From Pseudobutyrivibrio sp. UBA1225 (GTDB taxonomy: Bacteria > Bacillota > Clostridia > Lachnospirales > Lachnospiraceae): DNA of 64,000 nucleotides. The stretch spans positions 1-64,000 of the forward strand of contig DBWZ01000002.1 in NCBI GenBank assembly GCA_002309345.1, read 5' to 3'. The position numbers and the translations under genes were made by a program. Shown piece by piece: positions 32,102-40,757 of this stretch; positions within the stretch are counted from its first letter, which is position 1, and every line of letters begins with the position of its first letter. The notes under the pieces are model-generated. The model was not told the origin of the DNA. It saw only the letters and a list, made by a program, of their open reading frames with translations, and made no database searches.

Positions 32102-33530
32102 AGTTATAAAATTAGGGGTAAAGTGTGTGTTGGTGATGCTGCCGGTGGCAGCTTTTCCGCTGTATTGCCAAAAATGTATGTTAAGCTTTTGTGGGCCGGA
32201 TTATGTGGGACCATACTGGAACAAAGAATTCACTCAGATGCCCCACGAAAAGTATTATTCAACATTAATAATCGGTGATTCCACGGCAAACGCAGCTTAT
32301 CTGCCAGAGGTGCTTTCGGACTCTGTTGTAAACCTTGGCTTGGCTGGCTCAAGCACTGTGGAGGGGTACTATACGCTAGAGGATTATCTTGCAAACAACA
32401 AAGCGCCCAAGGACATATTTGTCAGCTACATGGATTACCATCTAGAGGAAGACGAATTCACTTGGGATGTTTGCAATTTCGTTCACAAGCTTTCCAAGGA
32501 GCAAAATGCTGAGATTTACAAAATGGTAGATAAATATGGTGCAGCTCCTGTTGAGGAACTCACCTCCCCAGATTTTGATTGGGATGTGCTTATGTATTCC
32601 GTCTATTCACCAACCATCTACAGCTCATCCGTGCTAAATAGCATCGGAAGCGGCCGACGAGCGGATAACAAGGCTTCGTATCAAGATGTGGATACTAGAC
32701 TAGGCAGATATAGCTCCATCACAAATCGTGAATACGATCCGGAAAACGTCATGGGCTACAGCAAGTTCAAGGTGGGAAAGCTAGAGCACGAGTACTACAA
32801 GAAGATTTTAAAGCTTTGTAAAAAGAAGAAAATCGACGTGCATCTTGTTAAGCTTCCACTTTCAACAGATGCCGGATTCATAGATAACTACGAGGCTGAG
32901 GTGCAGGATTACTACAACGACCTGCTAGAGGATTATGACAACGCAGATTTTTACTGGTTCCACACTACCTATGAGCACGAGTTTTTCTGCGACCAGTACC
33001 ACATGAACAATCACGGCGCGTTTCGCTTTAGTCGAGAACTGAAGGAGCAGTATCCAGATATATTCGAGGATAATCAGGACAAATCCTTGCAGCGAATGGC
33101 AGCCCTTGACCTAGACATCGCAGGCGAAAACTACATGGGGGAGCTGACCAAGAGGATTGATGACAAGCCGTACACACTTATTATCTTAGATGGTACAGGT
33201 AATCTGCAGGATTTATACTATATGTATGCTGGCGTAAATGGCAGAGATGTCCAGTGGCTGGATTTAGAGGACAATGAAAAGTACGCCATTTATTATGTAA
33301 GTGCCAATGGTGAGAAATTTTCTGAGGATATAACTGTAGATGCAACTGGCAAAGATGGTGTTGTGGTAGGCATTGGCGCAGATTTAGTGCAGCTTGAAAA
33401 CACTAAAAAAACTGGAATTAGCTTTGCGGTGGTGGACAATATCACAAAAAAAATTGTTTGTGCAAGACAGTGTTTGTATGGCGAACGAGGATTTATAGAT
33501 TTGCTGGACAGCACAGGAGAAAATTTATGA
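32082..33530 (+). CDS. Membrane-anchored SGNH-like protein (AlgJ/DltD-like), copy 2
   Basis: 482 residues from TTG 32082, overlapping copy 1 by 20 nt, with AGGAG at 32068-32072. The N-terminus FFKVIKLGVKCVLVMLPVAAF aligns with those of the two paralogs, supporting this start. Catalytic elements are IIGDSTANAAYLPE (Ser67) and FFCDQYHMNNHGAFRFS (Asp304, His307). The central region YKMVDKYGAAPVEELTSPDFDWD is more diverged than between copies 1 and 3, suggesting a different acceptor or position. The C-terminal beta-domain of about 130 residues is kept. Probable O-acyl transferase or esterase outside the membrane, working with the MBOAT at 34952. Confidence 0.76.
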   Translation: MRDIFFKVIKLGVKCVLVMLPVAAFPLYCQKCMLSFCGPDYVGPYWNKEFTQMPHEKYYSTLIIGDSTANAAYLPEVLSDSVVNLGLAGSSTVEGYYTLEDYLANNKAPKDIFVSYMDYHLEEDEFTWDVCNFVHKLSKEQNAEIYKMVDKYGAAPVEELTSPDFDWDVLMYSVYSPTIYSSSVLNSIGSGRRADNKASYQDVDTRLGRYSSITNREYDPENVMGYSKFKVGKLEHEYYKKILKLCKKKKIDVHLVKLPLSTDAGFIDNYEAEVQDYYNDLLEDYDNADFYWFHTTYEHEFFCDQYHMNNHGAFRFSRELKEQYPDIFEDNQDKSLQRMAALDLDIAGENYMGELTKRIDDKPYTLIILDGTGNLQDLYYMYAGVNGRDVQWLDLEDNEKYAIYYVSANGEKFSEDITVDATGKDGVVVGIGADLVQLENTKKTGISFAVVDNITKKIVCARQCLYGERGFIDLLDSTGENL

Positions 33531-34930
33531 AAAAAATAATAAAGTTAGTAGGGAAATGCTTACTGGTATCATTCCCACTGTGGGCTTTGGCATTTTTGCT
33601 TAGCAGATACCAGATGTACTATGTCTCTCCAGAGATAGCATGTCTGGATTTGAATAAGAGCATTACAAGTACTCATCAGGATAAGTACTATAAAGCCATT
33701 GTGCTAGGTGATAGCACGGCAAATGCAGCCTTTATGCCAGAGGTGATATCCGATTCCATGATAAATCTTTCAATGCTGGGAACCGGACCAATAGAAGGTT
33801 ATTATACACTCAAAGAGTATCTGGAAAACAATAAAGCGCCAGAGGCGTGCTATGTATGTTATTACGATTCGCATTACCATCTGCTAGGAGTTTATTGGGA
33901 TGAGATTGTGGCTGGTCATAGATTCAATGTAGGCACAAATCTTGACATCATAAAAAATGCCACAGAAGAGACAAGCGACAAGGGATTGTTTGCTGCACTA
34001 AGCGATTTTGTGGCTTACCAACTATATTTTCCAAGTAAGTATACGACGACAGTACTAGCGGCGGTTGCTGATAGAAAAGAAGGAATAAGCCGATTTGACA
34101 AAAACGAGGCGGCTCTAGCGCAAGCAAAACTGCATAACGGCAGATACGCCTACATAGGAAATCAGATTTTTGAAACAGTTCAGATGCGGGAATATCCTGA
34201 AATGGCAGGCAAGCCTATATACATAGATTATATGTGCAAAATCATAGAGCTATGTCAGGCAAACAACATAGAAGTTTATTTGGAAAAGGCTCCTATGCCA
34301 GACAACTCTATTTTGACCGAACAGTACATATCTGATATAAATAGTTTTTACAGCTATTTTACAGAGCGGTACGACAATGCCTCCTTTGATTGGGATGACA
34401 AAATTTACGAGTCAAAATATTTTGCCGAGGAATCTCATTTAAATAATGACGGTGCCTATAGATTCAGCACCCACATAAAGGAGAAAAATAAAAAGCTGTT
34501 TGGCGAAGAGGGCTATTCCCCAGAGCAAATGGCATCTTTGGATGACACCATAGCAATGGAAAACAGGCCTGAGGATTTGTTTTTATTCATAGACCAAAAG
34601 GATTACAGCATTTTTATATATGATAATGATGCAGATGTAGATAGACTTGTAACCCAATTTGGAGATTCTAAATATAAGATTACAAAGGCAAGCGATGAGT
34701 TGCCTATATATCGATATTCCAAAAACGATGAGACAAGTGACTATGAAATTACACCAGATTCAAACAGCGTCACATTTAAAATAGCTGGCGCAGATGATTA
34801 CACACGGTGGACATTCCCAGAACGAATGGGAGTAAGCCTTTTGGTTGTAGATAATGTTAATAACAAGGCTGTAACTATAAAAAACATAGAATACTATTGC
34901 GAAGATGGCTATAGTCAATGGTTTTATTAA
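33527..34930 (+). CDS. Membrane-anchored SGNH-like protein (AlgJ/DltD-like), copy 3, altered DxxH
   Basis: 467 residues from ATG 33527, which overlaps the stop of copy 2 as ATGA and has AGGAGA upstream; a longer reading from 33458 lies inside copy 2 and is rejected. N-terminal anchor MKKIIKLVGKCLLVSFPLWAL is very like copy 1. VLGDSTANAAFMPE provides Ser63. At the second motif FAEESHLNNDGAYRFS the expected Asp is Glu301 (before His304), whereas copies 1 and 2 have Asp. It could be less active or have changed specificity. LGTGPIEGYYTLKEYLENN and LYFPSKYTTT are conserved. It lies directly before the MBOAT gene. Confidence 0.76.
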   Translation: MKKIIKLVGKCLLVSFPLWALAFLLSRYQMYYVSPEIACLDLNKSITSTHQDKYYKAIVLGDSTANAAFMPEVISDSMINLSMLGTGPIEGYYTLKEYLENNKAPEACYVCYYDSHYHLLGVYWDEIVAGHRFNVGTNLDIIKNATEETSDKGLFAALSDFVAYQLYFPSKYTTTVLAAVADRKEGISRFDKNEAALAQAKLHNGRYAYIGNQIFETVQMREYPEMAGKPIYIDYMCKIIELCQANNIEVYLEKAPMPDNSILTEQYISDINSFYSYFTERYDNASFDWDDKIYESKYFAEESHLNNDGAYRFSTHIKEKNKKLFGEEGYSPEQMASLDDTIAMENRPEDLFLFIDQKDYSIFIYDNDADVDRLVTQFGDSKYKITKASDELPIYRYSKNDETSDYEITPDSNSVTFKIAGADDYTRWTFPERMGVSLLVVDNVNNKAVTIKNIEYYCEDGYSQWFY

Positions 34931-34951
34931 AATAGAAAGAGAGATAATAAG

Positions 34952-36553
34952 ATGTTATTTAACTCAACAGAATTTTTGCTATTTTTTCCAATATGCGTTT
35001 TGATTTATTTCGTATTTCCGAAGAAGATTCGCAATTACTGGCTTCTGATTTGTAGTTACTTCTACTATATGTGCTGGAATCCAAAGTACATCTTCTTGCT
35101 GATGGCATCCACTGTGATTACCTATGCCAGCGGTCTTACCATGGAATGGGTCAAAAACAGCGATAAGGATGAAAAGTCAAAGACCAAGCTCAAAAACTGG
35201 ATAGTGGCAATTAGCTTTGTATCAAATATCGGAATATTGTTCTATTTCAAATATATCAACTTTGCCATTGAAACATGGACAAGAATCATGGCAAAGCTCG
35301 GTGTGACCATAACCCCGCCGGCGGTAGATGTGATACTTCCTGTTGGTATATCATTCTATATCTTCCAGGCACTTAGCTACACAATGGATGTGTATCGTGA
35401 CGAGATTTACGCCGAGAAAAACATCTTGCGCTATGCGCTTTTCGTTTCCTTCTTCCCACAGCTTGTGGCAGGACCAATCGAGCGTTCAAAGCACTTGCTA
35501 AAGCAGCTGGCAAAACCGGGGGAATTCAACTACGACAACGTGCGATCAGGCTTGCTCACCATGCTTTGGGGATACTTCCTCAAGCTAGTGATTGCCGACA
35601 GATGTGCAATTTTAGTCGATACAGTGTATAATAATGTGTCGGCTTACTTCGGCTACCAAATTATTGTGGCAAGCATACTGTTTGCGTTGCAGATATATTG
35701 CGACTTTATGAGCTATTCGACAATCGCCAAGGGCGCTGCCAGAGTGCTGGGCTACGAGCTTATGGAAAACTTTGATTTGCCATACTTTGCAACTTCAATC
35801 AAGGACTTCTGGCGTAGATGGCACATATCCCTTAGCTCATGGCTGAGAGATTATTTGTACATCCCTCTCGGGGGCAACCGCAAAGGTCGCATCCGCAAAT
35901 ACATCAATATCATAATCACATTTTTTGTCAGCGGCTTGTGGCACGGTGCAGCCTTCACATTTATCATATGGGGATTGCTTCACGGTATCTATCAAATCAT
36001 CGAAGATTTGCTCAAGCCATACACCGACAAACTGTTAGCCAAAACTAAGCTAAATCCAAAGAATGCAGCCCTTATGGTTTTAAAAATCATAGTGACCTTC
36101 ATTCTTGTAGACATAGCATGGGTGTTCTTCAGAGCCAACTCCTTGGGGGAGGCCAAGGCAGCATTCAGAAACGCTATGCAGCTAGGTGGATTACCACCAA
36201 TCAAGGAGGGGCTTTTCAACCTTGGACTAGACCAGCGCAACTGGATTATGCTTGGCCTAGGTCTTGCGATACTATTTGTATCAAGTGTGATGCGAGCTAA
36301 TAAAGTTGGCAAAGTTGCAGCAACAGTTATAAATGCTGATGGAAAAGTTACAACAGCTGACACAGCAGATGTAACTAGTAGTGTTGCAGGAACAGGCAGA
36401 GATACAGTAGAGCTTAGCAAGCAGGGAGCGTTAGTCAACTGGATATCTGCAAGATTTTTCATCATCCGCTATGCACTTTATTGGGGATGCTTGATAATGA
36501 TTATTTTTTCAATGGATATCACTGGACAGGAGTTTATTTACTTCCAGTTTTAG
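34952..36553 (+). CDS. MBOAT-family O-acyltransferase (AlgI/DltB/PatA-like)
   Basis: 533 residues with about ten to twelve helices. The start MLFNSTEFLLFFPICVLIYF is the classic AlgI-type N-terminus. PVGISFYIFQALSYTMDVYR (about residue 130), SFFPQLVAGPIERSKHLL (about residue 168), DFWRRWHISLSSWLRDYLYIPLGG and the catalytic-His block SGLWHGAAFTFIIWGLLHG (about residue 327) are all present. A polar insert at about residues 448-495 rich in Ala, Thr and Val lies between the last two helical regions and is unusual. It should move an acyl group, probably acetyl, across the membrane for transfer by the three SGNH partners. Start has AGAGAG 10 nt upstream. Confidence 0.93.
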   Translation: MLFNSTEFLLFFPICVLIYFVFPKKIRNYWLLICSYFYYMCWNPKYIFLLMASTVITYASGLTMEWVKNSDKDEKSKTKLKNWIVAISFVSNIGILFYFKYINFAIETWTRIMAKLGVTITPPAVDVILPVGISFYIFQALSYTMDVYRDEIYAEKNILRYALFVSFFPQLVAGPIERSKHLLKQLAKPGEFNYDNVRSGLLTMLWGYFLKLVIADRCAILVDTVYNNVSAYFGYQIIVASILFALQIYCDFMSYSTIAKGAARVLGYELMENFDLPYFATSIKDFWRRWHISLSSWLRDYLYIPLGGNRKGRIRKYINIIITFFVSGLWHGAAFTFIIWGLLHGIYQIIEDLLKPYTDKLLAKTKLNPKNAALMVLKIIVTFILVDIAWVFFRANSLGEAKAAFRNAMQLGGLPPIKEGLFNLGLDQRNWIMLGLGLAILFVSSVMRANKVGKVAATVINADGKVTTADTADVTSSVAGTGRDTVELSKQGALVNWISARFFIIRYALYWGCLIMIIFSMDITGQEFIYFQF

Positions 36554-36686
36554 AGATATTTTAATCGATATTTTTAAGATAGTTTATAATAGCGTATTCT
36601 TTTAAGATTGAAACAATAAGTAATTAAAAAGATAGATACAATTTATACAGGTAAAGAAGTATTAGGTTTTTAGGAGTATTCAACAA

Positions 36687-37919
36687 GTGAAGATTTTACA
36701 AAATAACAAGGCAATATTTTACCTTGGATGCGCATACCTGCTCATCTTTGGGGTGATGTTTCCTGCTATTCCCAATTTAATAAATGTAGCAATCATGGCA
36801 GCATTTTGCCTGTTGCTATTGCTTTCAGACAAAGAAGCCTACAAGGATATAGTGCTTGTAGCTCTGTTTGCAGCACCTGTTGGATTTGCTTTAACCGACT
36901 GGCATAGAATTGTTATTCCTGACAATCTTGAACATCCTTATAATTTTAAACCCGTCAACCTTATATTTATTCTCGTGTGGCCTATGAGCTACCTGCTTGG
37001 TAAATATTTGGTTGGTAAAGATTCAAACAAAGCAGACAAGCGTCTTTCCATAGTTGGTGCAGCTTTGGCGGTTGGCTTATTTATACAGGGAGTGCTTAAT
37101 TATTGCAACCATAATGATGGGTTAGAGGCAACCGAGAGCTGGGATGGATGGAATGAATTTTGGGATAAAACATTTATGTCCAGAACAGTATATACCTATG
37201 AGTTCTTATTGATGGCAGCAGCTTTATTTCTTGCCATAGTTTTGTTCAAGAAAAATAAAAAGCTATCATTAGCAATCATAGCCGCAAACATAGCAACAGT
37301 GGTTATGGATATGTTTATGGCAAGAGGTCGTCTGCAGCTTGTGATGCAGGTACTTGTCACCTTTATAATGCTTTTCATTTTAATATTTAAAGATAAAGAA
37401 GCGGTACCGGCAAAATATAAAAGATGGTTCAGAAATGTAGTTATAGCAGGCATACTTATTTTTATCGCATTTACGATTATGGTTTCTGCAAACATTGCAG
37501 GATTGGGTGATTATTATCACAATTCATTTTTAGGCCGTGATGGTGGTATTTTAAGAAATGTCAGATTCCAATCTATATATGAAGGCATAAAACTTTCTAT
37601 CATGCAGCCTCATGGCGGATGGAATACAGAGAGCCTTGGAATTGCGCATAACACATTTTTATTATTTGCCAAAGAATATGATTCTATTGTTTTGGCGATT
37701 TTACTGGTATTTGAGATTGTAATTATTATAAGGGCAATTCGCTTAATCAAAGGAAAGACATCCACAGCAGAGTATTTTGCATTTTCAATGCTAATAACAT
37801 TGTTATTATATTACAACATTGAAACTGCTCCATGGCGATACAAATACTTCTGGGTTCCACTGCTTGTGGTATCAGGAATGATTAGTCAAAAACTTGCAAA
37901 CAAAACAAGGAATAAATAA
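36687..37919 (+). CDS. O-antigen polymerase/ligase-like membrane protein (Wzy/WaaL type)
   Basis: 410 residues from GTG 36687 with TAGGAG upstream. About eleven helices. A large outer loop at about residues 255-315 carries RNVRFQSIYEGIKLSIMQ and PHGG...LGIAHNTFLLFAKEYD, matching the Wzy_C / O-antigen ligase pattern in which an Arg-x-x-x-x-x-G segment is followed by P.G and H-N. FMARGRLQLVMQV at about residue 208 fits the second conserved Arg region. It is the only polymerase-like protein in the window and lies just before three GT2 genes and a Wzx, so it is probably the repeat-unit polymerase, or else a ligase. Confidence 0.75.
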   Translation: MKILQNNKAIFYLGCAYLLIFGVMFPAIPNLINVAIMAAFCLLLLLSDKEAYKDIVLVALFAAPVGFALTDWHRIVIPDNLEHPYNFKPVNLIFILVWPMSYLLGKYLVGKDSNKADKRLSIVGAALAVGLFIQGVLNYCNHNDGLEATESWDGWNEFWDKTFMSRTVYTYEFLLMAAALFLAIVLFKKNKKLSLAIIAANIATVVMDMFMARGRLQLVMQVLVTFIMLFILIFKDKEAVPAKYKRWFRNVVIAGILIFIAFTIMVSANIAGLGDYYHNSFLGRDGGILRNVRFQSIYEGIKLSIMQPHGGWNTESLGIAHNTFLLFAKEYDSIVLAILLVFEIVIIIRAIRLIKGKTSTAEYFAFSMLITLLLYYNIETAPWRYKYFWVPLLVVSGMISQKLANKTRNK

Positions 37920-38846
37920 ATGAAATCAATATGTGTGTTGATGTCCACCTACAACGGTGCAAAATACATACAACAACAAATAGATAGCATACTAAATCAA
38001 AAAGATGTTAAGGTTTATTTGCTGATTAGGGACGATGGTTCTAAGGATGAAACTTTGGATATCATCAAGTCTTATCAGGAAAAAGATGATAGAATCAAGC
38101 TATACACAGGCAACAATCTGGGCGCCTGTGGTTCATTTTTTGATTTGCTTTGGTCGGTTGAGCCAAGCTTTGATTACTATGCATTTTCCGATCAGGATGA
38201 TGTGTGGTTTGAAGACAAGCTTGCCACTGCAATCGATAAAATCGAAAGCAGCCCTGCTGACGGTATAAAGGTTTACTGCTCAAATGTCACTGTGGTAGAT
38301 CAAGAGCTAAATCATATCAGTGATGGTTCTTGCGATGTTGATAGCAGCTTCACTCCTTCCTTTGGAAATTCGCTGCTTGAAAACTATGTTACAGGCTGCA
38401 CTGTAGTGATGGGACGTGATTTTGTTTCTCTTATCAGAGCATATCCAAAGCCAGCAAGACAATACATGCACGACTGGTGGATATACAAGATGGCAACAGG
38501 TTTTGGCACACTTATTTATGATTTGAATTCTTACATGCTTTACAGGCAGCACGAAAACAACACAGTAGGTCTTGCCAAAGGCATATTGGGGCGAATCGAC
38601 AGGTTCCTCAAAAATGCCAAATCAGTTAAGACTTACGTAAAGAATCAGAATCAGGAATTTGAAGAAATATATAACAAGCCAGAGGGCAAGCAAAATCCTG
38701 AACAGCTTTATAACCTTCCGCAGGACAAACAAAAGCTTGTTGAGATTGTAAATCATAAAAAGCTGAAAATGCTTTTTAACAGTCAGATTAAAAGGCGATC
38801 AAAGATAGAGAATCTAGTTTATAAAATCTGGATGATGTTTTGGTGA
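37920..38846 (+). CDS. Glycosyltransferase family 2 (rhamnosyltransferase-like), copy 1
   Basis: 308 residues. ATG begins at the base after the preceding stop. MSTYNGAKYIQQQIDSIL, IRDDGSKDET (about residue 37) and FSDQDDVWFEDKL (about residue 90; SDQDDxW) are the signature of the polysaccharide GT2 group that includes rhamnosyl- and alpha-glucosyltransferases. VTGCTVVMGRD and YMHDWWIYKMA (about residue 180) give the acceptor-side D-W motif. No membrane anchor; likely peripheral cytoplasmic. It is similar throughout to the next gene, so the pair arose by duplication. Confidence 0.9.
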   Translation: MKSICVLMSTYNGAKYIQQQIDSILNQKDVKVYLLIRDDGSKDETLDIIKSYQEKDDRIKLYTGNNLGACGSFFDLLWSVEPSFDYYAFSDQDDVWFEDKLATAIDKIESSPADGIKVYCSNVTVVDQELNHISDGSCDVDSSFTPSFGNSLLENYVTGCTVVMGRDFVSLIRAYPKPARQYMHDWWIYKMATGFGTLIYDLNSYMLYRQHENNTVGLAKGILGRIDRFLKNAKSVKTYVKNQNQEFEEIYNKPEGKQNPEQLYNLPQDKQKLVEIVNHKKLKMLFNSQIKRRSKIENLVYKIWMMFW

Positions 38847-38850
38847 TATA

Positions 38851-39774
38851 ATGGTTGATATTTTACTAGCTACACATAATAGCGAGAAATATATAATAGA
38901 GCAGTTAGATTCCCTTTTAGAACAAACCTATACAGACATACGAATTCTTATAAGGGATGATGGTTCTAGTGACAACACAGTTGACATAATCAAATATTAC
39001 ATGCAGGCGAATCCTGACAGGATAAAGCTTGTGGAGGATGGCAAATCCGCGGGGTCGGCCGCTAAAAACTTTATGCTTTTAGCCAAGCAGGCAGAAGCGG
39101 ATTATGTTATGTTTTGCGATCATGATGATTTTTGGATGCCAAACAAGGTTGAGGTCAGTATCACTGAAATCCAAAAAATAGAAGCGGAACAGGGCAAAGA
39201 TACCCCGGTGCTTGTTTATACAGATTATGCTGTCGCTGATGCAAACTTACAGGTTTTGGATGTTAATGCTGAGGGGAATCAAGATTTCTCATTTAATGGG
39301 GAGCTTGAAAAGCTTATAGTTCAAAACTATGTTACAGGTTGTTTGATGGCAATCAACAAAGCTCTTTGTGCTAAGATAGGCGACTACAATGAATCAATGC
39401 TTATGCACGATTGGTGGATAGCGATTCTTGCAAGTGCAATGGGGGTTGTTAAGCATGTGCCTGTAGTTACAATGAAGTATAGGCAACATGGCAGTAACGA
39501 GGTAGGCGCTGTCGATGTAAAGAGTTTTAATTATCGTTTGAACAAGCTGTTTGCTAAGCAGACCAAAAGCAATATGAACATCTGCTACAATCAGATTAAG
39601 GCATTTGCGGATGAATACAAAAACCAGATACCAAAGGACAAATATCAAATAATAGAAAACTATCTTTCTATACCAGATAAAAAACTAAAAATAAATCGAA
39701 TAATTGCACTATGTCGAGGGAAATATCTTAAAAGCGATTTAATTCGAGTGCTAGGGCAATTGTGGTACATATAA
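38851..39774 (+). CDS. Glycosyltransferase family 2 (rhamnosyltransferase-like), copy 2
   Basis: 307 residues, 4 nt after its paralog. ATHNSEKYIIEQLDSLL, IRDDGSSDNT (about residue 33) and MFCDHDDFWMPNKV (about residue 87) match the same GT2 subgroup, and NYVTGCLMAINKALC and MLMHDWWIAILASAMG correspond to the paralog. MKYRQHGSNEVG at about residue 208 is the conserved 'YRqH..N..G' block. Probably adds a second, related residue in the repeat unit. The ribosome site is weak (TGGTGATAT), suggesting coupling to the upstream gene. Confidence 0.9.
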   Translation: MVDILLATHNSEKYIIEQLDSLLEQTYTDIRILIRDDGSSDNTVDIIKYYMQANPDRIKLVEDGKSAGSAAKNFMLLAKQAEADYVMFCDHDDFWMPNKVEVSITEIQKIEAEQGKDTPVLVYTDYAVADANLQVLDVNAEGNQDFSFNGELEKLIVQNYVTGCLMAINKALCAKIGDYNESMLMHDWWIAILASAMGVVKHVPVVTMKYRQHGSNEVGAVDVKSFNYRLNKLFAKQTKSNMNICYNQIKAFADEYKNQIPKDKYQIIENYLSIPDKKLKINRIIALCRGKYLKSDLIRVLGQLWYI

Positions 39775-39790
39775 TTTTAGAGGAATAAAA

Positions 39791-40756
39791 ATGGACAAGA
39801 TACTTACTGTTTCAATTGCAGCTTACAATGTTGCAGACTACATCGAAGACACATTAGAATCATGCATTATTGATGATATGGATAGTTTAGAAGTATTAAT
39901 TGTAGACGATGGAGCTACAGATAATACTCCTGAACTAGCTCAAAAGTTTGTGGAAAAATATCCAGACACATTCAAGCTTATCAGAAAGGAAAATGGCGGT
40001 TATGGTACTACTATCAACAGTGGTGTCGAGCATGCTACGGGAAAGTACTTCAAGCTTCTCGATGGAGATGATTATTTTGATACAGACAGTCTAAAGGAAT
40101 TTATCATTCGACTAAAGGCTGAGACGTCAGATATGGTGCTGACCAAGAATCTTGAAATCAGCAACGAAAATGGTGAGGAAGCTCTTCCGGAACGTGGATG
40201 GTACAAATATTTAGAGAGCAAGATGGATATTTCAGAAATGGATAGTCGTATCTTGATTTCTATGTGGAATGCTGCAGTAAAAACTGAGCTTATCAAGAAC
40301 AATCCATATACATATCCTAAACGCTACCTCTATACAGATTCGCTATTTGTAGTAAATGCTTTGGCTAGAAGCAAGACAATTGCTTTTTATGATTTAGAGC
40401 TTTATAAATATCGCGTAGACAGAATTGGTCAAAGCACTAGTTCGGAGAGCTTGCTTAAGCATTGCGAGGATATGTATCAGGTGTATTTAAGAGTAAACGA
40501 AGTATATAAAAAAGCCTTGAGCGAGAGTAATATCAATAAAGAAATACTTGCAACACACCTTGCGATGACATATCTAAACTACGTGAGTGCAGGTTTTATG
40601 TTAAACAAAAAAAGTTCAGACAACAAAAAACGCCTGATAGAACTCGAAAAAGAATGCAAGAAGAGTCAACCGGAGGTCTATAAGCTTGCAGCTCAAATGA
40701 GCAAAAGAGTATCATTAATGCGATTGACATGTTATTTGTCATACTATTTAAATTAA
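39791..40756 (+). CDS. Glycosyltransferase family 2
   Basis: 321 residues. ATG follows AGAGGAATAAAA. SIAAYNVADYIEDTLESCI, VDDGATDNTPELA (about residue 38), NGGYGTTINSGVEHATGKYF (about residue 68) and LLDGDDYFD (about residue 92; the DxD site) form a standard GT2 catalytic domain of the EpsH/WcaA type. The C-terminal third (YLYTDSLFVVNALARS, YKYRVDRIGQS) is typical of single-domain family members. No C-terminal helices, so unlike the GtrB-type enzymes here it is soluble and should act on the lipid-linked repeat unit. Its stop is one base before the flippase gene. Confidence 0.88.
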   Translation: MDKILTVSIAAYNVADYIEDTLESCIIDDMDSLEVLIVDDGATDNTPELAQKFVEKYPDTFKLIRKENGGYGTTINSGVEHATGKYFKLLDGDDYFDTDSLKEFIIRLKAETSDMVLTKNLEISNENGEEALPERGWYKYLESKMDISEMDSRILISMWNAAVKTELIKNNPYTYPKRYLYTDSLFVVNALARSKTIAFYDLELYKYRVDRIGQSTSSESLLKHCEDMYQVYLRVNEVYKKALSESNINKEILATHLAMTYLNYVSAGFMLNKKSSDNKKRLIELEKECKKSQPEVYKLAAQMSKRVSLMRLTCYLSYYLN

Positions 40757-40757
40757 A

